From the NCBI RefSeq assembly GCF_001949145.1, contig NW_019091358.1, positions 2,046,432-2,110,431 of the forward strand: 64,000 nt of DNA. Reading direction: 5' to 3'. The translations under genes were made by a program, and so were the position numbers. The DNA comes from Acanthaster planci (Eukaryota > Echinodermata > Asteroidea > Valvatida > Acanthasteridae). Below the pieces are notes generated by a model. The model saw nothing but the letters and a program-made list of their open reading frames with translations. It was not told the origin of the DNA and did not search any database. Below, in pieces: positions 1-10,204 of the stretch (positions are counted from its first letter, which is position 1; every line of letters begins with the position of its first letter).

Positions 1-687
1 ATAGCTACACTTATTACACAATCCCCCACTAGGCCTAGGGTGGGGGGGACACTGATCCTTGCTTGGAGGTTTGTTGAAGCGCCGTGGCTGGCGCGGTTTC
101 AACTTTTGGACATCCTGGACAACAGTGCTGTCTCCCCTAGCCTTGATTTCCTGTAGATTCTTTGTGGCCGTCTCGAGTGTTTTGGCTAGTTCAATGGCCT
201 TAGAGAATGTCAAACCATCTTTAGTCAACAGATGTTTCTGGATAAACTCACTGCGTATACCACAGACCAGGCGATCACGGAGAGCATCGTCTAGAAAAGA
301 GCCGAATTTACGGGGTCCTGCCAGGGTTTGCAGTTCAACGGAATACTGTGCCCCGGTTTCACCAGGTTTTTGACCGCGCTGATAGAACCGAAACCGTTCA
401 GCGATCACAAGGCGTTTAGGCCCATAATGAGACTTGAACAGAGTGCACAGTTCAGTATGTGTCTTTTCAGAGACTGCCGCAGGGTCACACAAACTCTTAA
501 CGGTTTTGTACACAGGTGCCCCAATACAACTCAACAGAACAGCAGACTGTTTGGCAGCTGGAATGTCATTGGCCTTGAAATACAGGTCCAAACGTTCAAG
601 GTAGTTGGTGATCTCTTCTACTTGATCATAGGGATCTGATCGCCCGATCAAAACTGAACTAGCATGCGCCCCCTCTGACTGCGACAT
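1..687 (-). CDS. gag: Gag of a Ty3/gypsy-type LTR retrotransposon, partial (runs off left edge)
   Basis: The minus strand is open from an ATG at 685-687 to base 1, 229 codons with no stop or frameshift, and the frame leaves the window. The product would be the structural Gag that packages element RNA in cytoplasmic particles. Residues about 20-185 look like a retrotransposon Gag capsid domain: an early run around YLERLDLYFKAN, a YGP segment followed by ERFRFYQR near residues 88-103, and the block DALRDRLVCGIRSEFIQ near 145-161, a pattern common in metazoan Mag/K02A2.6-type Gags. A basic, proline-rich stretch (about 203-222) leads into CNKC at the edge, the first half of a CCHC zinc knuckle. 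The rest of the knuckle, protease, reverse transcriptase and integrase would lie left of base 1. The uninterrupted frame suggests a young or recently active copy. Family placement is from recognition, not a search. Confidence 0.88.
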   Translation of the reverse strand, partial: MSQSEGAHASSVLIGRSDPYDQVEEITNYLERLDLYFKANDIPAAKQSAVLLSCIGAPVYKTVKSLCDPAAVSEKTHTELCTLFKSHYGPKRLVIAERFRFYQRGQKPGETGAQYSVELQTLAGPRKFGSFLDDALRDRLVCGIRSEFIQKHLLTKDGLTFSKAIELAKTLETATKNLQEIKARGDSTVVQDVQKLKPRQPRRFNKPPSKDQCPPHPRPSGGLCNKCSY

Positions 688-772
688 GATCGGACAAGAA
701 CTACTAAACTTTGGGTCCCGAAATTCTGCACTACAATGCTGTAAACGTGACTGTTATGTCCGCTAATATTTA

Positions 773-790
773 CTGGGACCACTGCTGCCA
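773..790 (-). other. Candidate tRNA primer-binding site of the LTR element
   Basis: Read on the minus strand, the segment begins TGGCAGCAGTGG, and TGG is the expected complement of a tRNA CCA end. It sits 6 bases downstream of the proposed LTR end and about 85 bases upstream of the Gag start. The position fits a primer-binding site. I did not identify the tRNA, and the 6-base gap is a little wider than usual. Confidence 0.45.
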
Positions 791-796
791 CTATAT

Positions 797-986
797 TGTA
801 TTTATGGGTTCTTTCTACCCAGTAAATGTGACAAAAGGAACGGACTCACCAAACGTTGGTTTAGTTTTTCATGGGGGCTGCCATCTTCTTTTTCTTTATT
901 CACCCTGCAGCCACTGTTTTAATATAAAACGTGTAGTTGGTGCCTGGGTACACACCGCACATTCCAGACTATTGTTACTTAACACA
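797..986 (-). repeat. Candidate 190-bp long terminal repeat of the Gag-bearing element
   Basis: On the minus strand the segment starts TGTGTTAAG and ends AAATACA, giving the TG...CA ends of an LTR with an imperfect 6-bp terminal inverted repeat (TGTGTT against AATACA). It contains a TATA-like TTTATATTAAAA followed about 25-30 bases later by GTGAATAAAG, a polyadenylation signal, in the order promoter then poly(A). The primer-binding site and Gag follow. About 190 bp suits short-LTR Mag-type elements. The partner LTR is outside the window, so identity between the two cannot be checked and the ends are inferred from signals only. Confidence 0.55.
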
Positions 987-996
987 TCCCCCCAAG
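987..996 (-). other. Polypurine-tract-like CTTGGGGGGA next to the LTR
   Basis: On the minus strand this purine-rich block abuts the proposed LTR start. Such a tract normally precedes the 3' LTR, whereas this LTR lies upstream of Gag and should be the 5' one. It may be chance G-rich host DNA, or it may show that the LTR is shared with a second, tandem element copy. Confidence 0.3.
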
Positions 997-3900
997 ATGT
1001 CTGAAAGGAATTCCCCAGATTCCTGCGAGACAATTACCAACACAAAGCAGGGGGGGGTTCTCTCCGTCTCATACCTCGCTGCATACGTATTATGTACAGT
1101 GCATGTATATGTATTCTGCAAGTCGGGCATCCTATTTAAGCTGCTCTTGTCTTTTCTGTGCTATTATGTCTGGGATTAAGTCGGCACCTAAAATTTAGAC
1201 TAGTTCCAAGTCCCTACACTGTTTTCCTATTTCAAGAACCTGTTATGTAAATACGCTATTGTATGAAAACCGTGATAAATACCTCCATGTGAATTAAAAA
1301 ACTCAAAACACTCGCTAGTTCATCAGTTGTTAAAGACACACATCAAATTGAAGCTCATTTCCTTATCTCTCTTTTCTTTTCATTTGGTTAACCGATGACT
1401 TATAAATGATAACCCGTGGAAATAGCCGTGTGGCCCATCACCACTTTGAAAACGGATCCCATTGCAAAAAATCGTGGAAGGCTTTGATTTGTTCATTTTT
1501 TTCATAAAAAGGGGCTGGAAGTTGTGAACCCTCCAGTCCCTAATCCATATTCTAAGAGCAAATTTGACCAAAAATAAATATGAGGTCAAATTATGATTTT
1601 TTTGCATTAACAGTATGAAAACATACAAATGGAACAAAACAAGGAAACAACGACAAAAACATGTGAAGAATGTGGCACATGCCAGGAAAGGAAAAAGTTA
1701 ACTAAATAACTGTATCTCAAAGGCCTTCCTTTCCAGTGCCACAGACAATAAAAACATCCGTATTGCTAGTCAAAATTATAATATAACCTACATAGTACGA
1801 GTTAAAAACTAAAAAACTAAAAATGGTTAAAAAGTAACAAAAAGGAAAAGCAAAATAATTAAAGTAAAAAAAGTAAAAGGTAAGTTTAACAAAGTTCAAA
1901 GACATCAACCATCAATAAACGTAAAATAAATAAAGTATTTCGTGTAATTTGTGTTTTCATTATTTGTACAAACATGCTCGTCAATTTATTGCCACCAAAA
2001 TGTTAAGTCCCATTTTAGTTCAACTGTAAAAAAGCTTCCACCGTTTGTATGGGATGTTTGCTTCATAGTGACCAATTGAAATGATGATGAACCATTACAT
2101 GACATGTATTGCTTACAATGGTATATGCGCACTTACTTTAGCTATTTATATTAGTTCCCCATTTGTTACTTTCTTGTTTTTTTAGAGTGGGAACCCCCCC
2201 ACCCCACTTGGATCGCTTGTGAAGTACTGTTCATATCATTTTTGTCTGAAGCATTAATTTCACAAAGATCCACATAATCGTCCAGTGACTTGTCGTTCAG
2301 GAAGAAAGAACCGACACCAAATTGGAAATCGAAGGAAATTGCTTCACAAAAAATGTGAAACTGACTATTTTTCACCAGTGAACAAAAATACCTTTTCAAC
2401 AGTTAGTCAAGTTTCCAAATCATGATTTCTTGATGAGATCAAAGATTACTTCGTTGGGAGAATTCGATGATAAGTTATCCCCATTTATTTGTAGCCCAAT
2501 ACACTAGAGGGATTTCCCGATATTTTGATGACGGACATCAAAGTGCTGTGACGTTATTAGACAGGAAAACGGAGTCTACACGAAATTCAGGCATAGCTGT
2601 AGGAGGTTGACGCAGGTTTGATGTTTTGTGAGCTGTTAAATCTTGTCATTGAGCTCCCGTACATAGGAAGTTTTAATATCATGGTCACATGTCCGCCTTT
2701 GGTATTTCATTTTTTATTTTGTATGTACAACGACAACATCTTTTTAGCATTTAGTTTGAATGTCTCATATTTGTGTGCTTTCCAGGGTACCCTGTTTAAA
2801 TTTTTTGTACAGAGGGATAGAGTTCAGCGATTCCAAGCTATATCTTTTTAAATGACTAACAGTTGCATTTCACTGCAACTAAACTCCATATCATGAGAAG
2901 CACAGTCACAGACATCAAGTCCTAAGTGTCTATTTGGTAGTGTTACTGTAATGCCTTTTCCATGTAATGCAACGTTTTGAGAACTAATTTTCCCAAAATC
3001 GATAAATGGTGCAACAAAAACAGATTTTCTGAAGAGTTTTCATGCTATATGAAATTTAAAGCCCCTATGTATAAAGACAAATTTAAATGTTGGCCACTTG
3101 TGGTTGGAATTATTAAACACTGTGCTTTCTCACAGTTTTATTTTATTTCAGAAAATGTTCAGCTAGATGCAACGTTTCTTTTCCCTATTCCGTCTCGAAT
3201 TGATTGCGTTGGACACCAACATGCAATTATTTTCAAATCAGTATGGGAAATCAAAGCATGTAAAACAACCCCGGGGCTGTGCTGTGTTCTAACGTCAGTT
3301 TATATCATACACAGACAGACTAAATCTGTAGGCCTATGGTTGCTGGCTGCTCTTTGTCAGAAGTAATTATGTTTTATACAACCTTGCAGCATTTTGTCTC
3401 AGCGCGAAAGACTTTCTGGAAACTTATTGTGCCTGTAGTGACTGCTGATGAGAAACTTCGGGCTTGTCCGTTGACCTCATCCATCACATTCGATTGTGAA
3501 GGTGTATGACCCGAACTGATTTTCCAGCAGCTAACCATATGACTCATTTTGCAACCGAAAACACGGAGCAGGAGTTTACTATCCTATGTAAAGTGTGTCG
3601 GTGACTCGCGCCGCGATCCTTTTTGTTTTCCCTTAAAGTCAATTTAGGCGGAACAACTGAAACTAAACACTGCCCTCTGTTGTTTGTAATCACTCATGCA
3701 GTCATACCCAAAACGCAAAAGCTGGAGATTTTACCATCTCACAGTTGAGAGGAGGATGGCGATGTTTTGAAACTTGGCACGCATCGGAAGAAATTGCTTA
3801 TTACAGTATGTTTGTGAAGTTTTAGTTCAGTTAAACTTGAAAAGACATGGTCATTTCAACTTCATGACCTCACGCTTGTCGGTCCAAGTCAGTAGGAAAA

Positions 3901-5029
3901 GTTAACACTTCATTTTGATTGACATCTCTCGGACAAGTATGGGCGTTTGGCGAAAGAAATACGTTCAATTTGCTTAGATCTGGTGTACGAACGATTTTAA
4001 GACATTAGTTATTGGAAAAAATCCTTCAGTTTTGGTAGGAAAGCAAAAAATTGTCGAAGGCGATCCGCTTCAGCTCTCTTAAAGGGTTCAAGTGTTAGAA
4101 TCAGCTTTTTTGCACACATTAGAAACGGCAGACTGCTCGAGGAGGATAAGTTCAATTGGACTCTTTGGAGAATAGGAGGAAGGTACAAGATATTAAAAGC
4201 AGACTCAGGTATGTTGTGAACAGACTTTCATCTGACAAATTTGAACAGAAATTGTCATCATCTGTCTTTTACTTTTTCAAAAGCTCTACAATATTTTTAC
4301 CTTTGTGAGTGAGCACTATGGGCCATATTTAATGAATTGAAGCAGCCGTGTCGGCTCCCAGGTGACTTTTGATGTGCAGAGAAGTGCCTCGGTAAGTGTT
4401 GTCACAGGTGTGCCCACAAGCGACGCTCTTCAAGTCGCCAATTTGGGGGAGGAATAACGCGGCTGAAATTAGACAAAAGTGATCAAGGGGTGTGCAGACT
4501 TCATATCTCATGGTTTGACGGCAGCTACCCCCTCATGTAAGGCATCATGACCAGATTCCAAATCGCAGATTGTTTATTAGCGTATCTGGCTCTGCTCCGT
4601 AATAATTGACAGGATTTTGATTTTGGTGATTGGACTGCACGGAAATCAATCATACATGTACTCGTTCTTGAAAGCTTGGTGCTCCTGTAACAGCAAGTGG
4701 ACCGGGATCAGATTGACTCTTACAATACGTCAGCAGCTTTAAGTTCTAAGCTGTAGAGCCCAAATTGCAGCAGAGCACGGAGCTCAGGTCAAAAAGTCCA
4801 AACTCATTCGGGACTTTCGACGCGTAGGTTGCCCAGCCAGGCTTGCAGGTAGCAATCCTAGCCTGAGGAATTTATGTAATAACAATAAACGCTTCTAAAA
4901 ATGCGACCTAACCCTGGCAGGACGGTACACTTGGAGGTCCACAGAAACTACCCAAACGTACATTATCTGGACCTCTTTTGTTCTCAAGTCCAAATTATGT
5001 AAAACAAACAGAATAGCAGGAAATTAAAG
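997..5029. other. Non-coding stretch, no gene recognised
   Basis: Open frames here are at most about 130 codons and none shows a recognisable domain. A strongly A-rich patch lies at about 1800-1925 (plus strand). The frame at 2977-3366 is the longest and has no family features that I can see. The first few hundred bases right of the LTR could be the end of a second element copy, but no recognisable pol segment was seen. Confidence 0.5.
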
Positions 5030-5330
5030 TCCTGGAGTATGGGGATACACCCACTACACTTTTGAAAGGTACTACTTGTTAAACTTTCCCCAAACCAAAA
5101 TGTATTCAGGGGTGGTGGGAAAAGGAAAAAATTACAAATGCTTTAAATGTGCTGTTTTGATGTAAGGTAAAGGGTGCAAGTGTGCATATGATGTACATCT
5201 GTATTGTGAACATGCCCCCCCCCATCGTGTCGTGTGAAGCAATCTCCACCCCACCCCAAGCGTTTCGAATCTCAATGATCATGCATTTTTTTAAAGATAC
5301 CCCCCCGACCCAAGCACAGATTTACGGACT
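5030..5330. mobile_element. Dispersed repeat, copy A (MITE-like)
   Basis: This segment resembles 7495-7845 in the same orientation. Shared blocks include an AAAATRTATTCA box, TGTAAGGT, then GATGTACAT followed by TGAACAT and a C-run, then a second C-rich stretch, and an end resembling GCACARATTTACG. Spacing between blocks is conserved although the sequence is diverged. It has no coding capacity. The right end carries TCCGTAAATCTG when reversed, comparable to the GGCGT-type end of copy B. I read it as an old non-autonomous DNA-transposon relic; the ends are approximate. Confidence 0.55.
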
Positions 5331-5596
5331 ACAAAGGAAACGGTCACACTTGTGACCTCAGCTGGATGAGACTTTTTGCTTGTCTTTCAGCCAGATTTGG
5401 GTTTCTGTTAAGTGTTAAAACTCTCAACAAAACTTAGGCCTTATATAAAGTAACATACACAGTTCCTATTTTTTACGAGGCATTCACCCCTTTCAGCTTA
5501 CATGAAAGGTCAGGTAGGAATCTTCCCCCATCCTTTACATTTTTCTCAAACATTAAGTATGGAAATCCGTTGAATTTTATGGATTTATTTGGGCTA

Positions 5597-5827
5597 CAAA
5601 AGGCGTGGATCCAGGGGTTGGAAGCCCCTCCCCCAACTCTGAGACAAAAAGAGGAATAAAGTGGGAAAAAATTTAAAAAGTGACTAAAGTAAGAGCATCA
5701 ACACAGTGGTAAGAAAATGCTTGTCATGTATAATGTTTCATCATCGTTTCCGCTTGTTGGCAAAAACTCGAGACATTAAAAAAACTCCGGCCTGACCTTC
5801 CCAGAAAAACTCCTTGATCCACCCCTG
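5597..5827. mobile_element. hAT-like MITE, about 231 bp
   Basis: The left end reads CAAAAGGCGTGGATCCAGGG and the right end, reversed, reads CAGGGGTGGATCAAGGAG, so the two form an imperfect terminal inverted repeat around GTGGATC. Ends of the form CAGGGGCGGATCCAGG are common in non-autonomous hAT elements of marine animals (established knowledge, from memory). No convincing 8-bp target duplication remains (TTGGGCTA against CATTGTCT). There is no internal coding region. Confidence 0.6.
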
Positions 5828-5899
5828 CATTGTCTTAAGAAGTTTTTCTAAAGATTGCAGAATTAATTCATTAAAATATGAATCGACCGGTTGCGTCTG

Positions 5900-6128
5900 C
5901 TAAGTCACGTGATCTATAATGGGTATCTAAAATCGACAAACATGGCGTTTGCTCCTAGAAAAATTGGTTTTTATAGTGCTTTTTATCAAATATAAAGGCA
6001 ATTTTTGGTAGAGTGCTTAGAACACCAGTAGTCTGAGTACTCCTTATTTTGGTACATGATACTTATGGTAAGTGGAAGGACGCCATGTTTGTTGACGTTT
6101 GATATCCACAATAAGTCACGTGACTTAG
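5900..6128. mobile_element. Foldback/MITE element with CTAAGTCACGTGA ends
   Basis: The left arm begins CTAAGTCACGTGA and runs to ACAAACATGGCG by about 5947. The right arm runs from CGCCATGTTTGT at 6081 to TCACGTGACTTAG at 6128. The arms are inverted copies over roughly 45 bases, with a few mismatches and small indels, and a unique core of about 130 bases lies between them. No coding region and no clear target duplication were found. The CACGTG in both arms is also an E-box core, which is probably incidental. The superfamily is unknown. Confidence 0.65.
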
Positions 6129-7494
6129 TGGCCGCTCTCAGTCTGTTACATGTTATGCCCACGTGTAGTGTCCTTGCTCTGTGTTCGCCAAACTCACGGA
6201 CATTCTGAACACTTTCTATTCACATCTTTACTCATTCTCGATCTTTTGAATTATTTTCACAGTTCAAAATTATCCACTTATATGTTCTGTGTCTTCATTG
6301 GTCTGTGAAATATTTCTGTTTCATATTTTGTCCGTCACACGATTGTGCAATAAGCGTGCATCCGACTACGCGCTCGATTCAAACGAGCTTGTGAAAAAAA
6401 AAACCTTAAAGTTGTATACCCGCACCCCGAAAATATCGATTCGTCTGCAGACTGCCCAGCCGTGGAATGAACAATTACTGTTTCCCGGAGTTCTGTACTT
6501 AATAGAGCCTGAACAAACGAAGGTGACCGTTTGATCTCTTCAGCTTGCAGAGAACATCGGCGTGAAATTGCCCAGTCTTGTGGACACAGACCCTCTTGCG
6601 CCCCCAGATGATTACTTTTGGTGGCACGGTGAGGTCCCCCAGACAACAGTGTAGGGGCATATAATAAAACTGGCGCAGTTTGTGCGGGAGGGGGTCGGGA
6701 GCGACACGTCCCCAAGGGCAAATAGGCCTAAATGATTTAATCAGCAAGACGGTGCATTAACAGTGACATTTAACACAGTTTGTCCTGCGGGGTAGAGCCT
6801 TCTTGAATACCACAATCGCGCAATGTGCTGGTGGCATTTGAAAGAGGACCCAGACGCGTTGTACGCTATTGCTGCTTGTTATCTGGCATTAAACTTAACT
6901 CAACGCCGGATCGCATTCACGAAGCAACGACACTGTCTTCTCGGAATTTACACACAATTAATTTGAAATGATCTCGATCACGTGGTTAGTCTAATTGCAC
7001 GATAGACGCTCAAGTCCCTTCACGAGCTGTCCATTTATCTGAACTGTAAGTACATGTCTCACTGTTGGCCGTTGGCTATTAACACGATTTCGGAGACAGT
7101 TGCCAGACCACATGGAGGTTGTTCTAACAGAAGAAGCGGTGTGTGAGAGAGTGCTACATGTAGTGTGTTTTGTCCCGTTTCGACTTAAAAAAGTCCCAAT
7201 GAAGGATCCCGGTTCGGGGTCCGTACTACATTATATGAAAGGTGAAGTGCTAAGCTAAGCGACGGGTAAACTTAGAGGGGTGTAAATAAAGATGACAGCA
7301 ATCAATTAGAAATAAACAAATGAACAAAGACCCGTATTTAAAAACAAAAACCTGAAATTGCCAAAGCTGAGAGATTCAGTTTTCTGAAAGCGAACATATG
7401 CGGAACTCCGTTTTATAGGATTTCCTCGTTACTTTTTTTCCTCCTTTGCTCAGTGAATCAGATATTTGAGTAATGCAGTATGCCTGCTAACAGA
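6129..7494. other. Non-coding stretch, no gene recognised
   Basis: The overlapping frames on both strands at 6289-6747 reach 128 codons but lack family features and oppose each other. They look like chance openings in a locally G+C-richer patch. No repeat was recognised here. Confidence 0.45.
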
Positions 7495-7845
7495 CATAGG
7501 CGTGAAACCCAGGGAGTGGGGGTATATATCCCCCACTTTTTGACCGGGAGTGAATTATTGAATCCCCCCCCCTACAAATGGGCTGAGAAAAAAATTGAAG
7601 CAAATTGTGTTTTTTTCTTGACTTCCCAACAACCAAAATATATTCAATACCTCTGAAAAAGGAAGAACTATTTTTGTAAAGGTCACAAATACGCCGGTTT
7701 AATGTAAGGTTCTGCATCAGTGTAATACATGCAGATGTACATTAATCATGAACATCGCCCCCAATGTAGTGTCATATGGTTCAGCTCCCCCCCCCTTCAA
7801 ATTTTCATCCCACTCCCCTTAATTCGTGGCACAAATTTACGCCAC
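7495..7845. mobile_element. Dispersed repeat, copy B (MITE-like)
   Basis: This is the better preserved relative of the repeat at about 5030-5330, in the same orientation. It begins CATAGGCGTGAAACCC and its right end reversed reads TGGCGTAAATTTG, giving a short imperfect terminal inverted repeat around GGCGTRAA. Internal C-runs near 7564 and 7790 and the block GATGTACATTAATCATGAACAT match copy A. A 9-bp perfect hairpin (7822-7830 with 7841-7849) lies at the right end. No coding capacity was seen. The superfamily is not assigned. Confidence 0.6.
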
Positions 7846-10164
7846 GAATCACATTTCAGATGAATGCGTCGCTATTGTAGCCATCAGTCGACATCCGGAT
7901 ATCCATTAAAACCAGAATGGAACTCTCCTAGGAAATCTAGAGTCGAGTCAATTAGAAACAAAAACGTGCTTCATTTAACCATAACGCATGACAGAACTCG
8001 CTTGTCCTTTCTGGATCTTCTCTCCCTATGACTACCCGTGGATTCGTTCCATGAAGCGCAGTCTTCTGTTTCGTGCATAAATTTTGCTTGTATATTGGAC
8101 GGAAAACTTGGGAACTCACATGGTAAATCACATGCCCCTGAGCTACAACACACCTGATGGTTGATTTATGCCCAGCTTTAACATTCTGTTATGGGTGTTT
8201 CTGTGGTATAATGTCGCGATTTATGACCCACGATTTACCGATGAAGCCACTTGAAATGTGTTTGGGGAACTTCTGTCAAAGCTGAGTGTAAGGCCTTGGG
8301 TATTGGGGGAAGGGTGTTCACCGTGATTGATTTTGAAATGGACAGGGACATATTTTGATCTCCTGGATAAAGAAAAATAATAGAGTGTGCGAATCCTATC
8401 CTGGTTTTCCTGCGCTGCATCATATTCTCATGCCAAACCTTCTCATGACTCTCTGCCTCTTCAAGAAGTGAAGATTTCAAACGGTATAATGAATTACGGA
8501 GCAACGGAAAACGGTTTCGCCGCATCATTCTGAAACCTCAAGGGTAAGTGAGCGCTAGCCTATTGTCCAGAAGAAATGCTTAAACCTCTAACCATTTTGT
8601 GCAACGGCTAGCTAGGCAAGGTTCCCCATGGTTACTTTAGGTGCATGAGATTAGCGTCCACGAGTTTGAATCAGGTTTAACCCCGACCTGACTCGGGTTT
8701 AACCCCGACCCCAACGGTCTCGCTTGTTTGACGAAGTAAACACGGCTATCCCCAGGTCAGTGTTGCCCTGTGAAAGTTAACCAAACGCACCTATAATGAA
8801 TTTGCCTTGCCAGTACAATGCACCATCTTAAAGCTCTAATTGTCTTTATGCCAAACATGAAACCTCAAACTTAATGAATACCGGAACTTCAAGCTGTATT
8901 ATACACTTCATCAATAACAAAATGCTCAAGATTAACGTTTCTATGCACTTGCATCTGTATGCCAACCAGTAGGGTTTTAAACAGTCTTGGTAGACGCAGT
9001 CAGAGCATGGAGGAAGGACGCAGAAGATGTTTGAACTGCCAGGGCTATAACATCTGGCCAAGTACCGCTTTCTGGCATACCCGGTATGGCCGGAGCGCAG
9101 CACACGCCTGCTACTCACGACCTGTTTTGCAACTACAAGCCCTCTTTGTACCCTATGATCGTCGCCGCAATTTTTCGTTGGTAACCTGTATCCCTAAAGC
9201 GTTGTGTACTGCAGTATAGGAAGTTGAATATTTATGCCATCGTTGGTGCTTGATAAGATCCGACAACAACATCAAATTTATTGCTTGCATAGTTGCTTTT
9301 ACTAGGCTGTGTACCCGAAGTGTTCATGTGCAGTTGTTGCCCTTATCGAACGTTTTCTTCTGGACTTCTTTTTGGAATAAATAACAAAGCTGTTTGTAAG
9401 ATATTGTGTTTTGTTTGAATAATTTTTATCATGGAATTTCTACAAAGGCGTAGTTTTTATATTTCACGATCACTCCCTGTGATGAAATAGCGCATTTTGT
9501 TCCTAATGAACTGAGCTTTCCAGAAGTAGTGAAGACTTTGATGGCCAGTCTTAGCCAAATTCTTACCTAGTCTTTGAACACTGATGTATTGGACGGAGGA
9601 GACTAGAATTACAAACAATGCATGGATAATGAAACAGTGTGTCAAAATTTAAAAATTTTATTTATGATGGCAAAAGTAGGTCTAATATCAGGAATTTTTC
9701 TCTCTCTATTTCCTGGTCACATCGATAATTTGTATTTAATTGCAAACAAAAAATTACAAGTATTGCCAGGATATTACTGGCCCCACTTGTCCAGCTAAGA
9801 TGCAGGCAGCAATAAGGCATTTTTGGAATGTTTTCTATTATTTGTAAGACTCGTCGGCGACCATCATTGGACGCTTTGAAGTGCCTGAGTTACAACTCCT
9901 TCTGTGTCCTTCCTTCAAGGTCAGAGGGTGTTGATAGTGATGCAGTCTTTTCCATTCTTTCATGGACAGCGTGACTTCAGAATTATTCGAATTATTCCCC
10001 CCTCAACAATATGCACAAAGAATCTAAATATAAATAAATACATAAAATTATGAAATAACAATTAAAGCAATAATAAAATGACATCTTAATACTTGTATAA
10101 AGGCAAGTGCATACCTATATTTGTGTACACCTGTCAACAGCAACTGGACATAAAAAATAGACTT
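7846..10164. other. Non-coding stretch with a short tandem repeat
   Basis: No gene is recognised. A 15-base unit GGTTTAACCCCGACC occurs twice, at 8674-8688 and 8696-8710. The opposed frames at 8846-9219 are short and unrecognised. Confidence 0.45.
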
Positions 10165-10204
10165 GCCTGAACCCCCTCCGGTAAAATTCCTGGATCTGGC
10201 CCTG
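10165..10204. mobile_element. Right end of a hAT-like MITE (partial)
   Basis: Reversed, the segment begins CAGGGCCAGATCCAGGAA and continues into a G-rich stretch, the form of a hAT-type MITE terminus. I found no matching left end in the preceding several hundred bases, so this is a truncated or heavily decayed copy. Confidence 0.4.

Noticed and set aside
6335-6747. 128- and 82-codon minus-strand frames opposed by an 81-codon plus frame
   Set aside because: Three mutually overlapping frames with no family features; chance openings in locally G+C-richer sequence.
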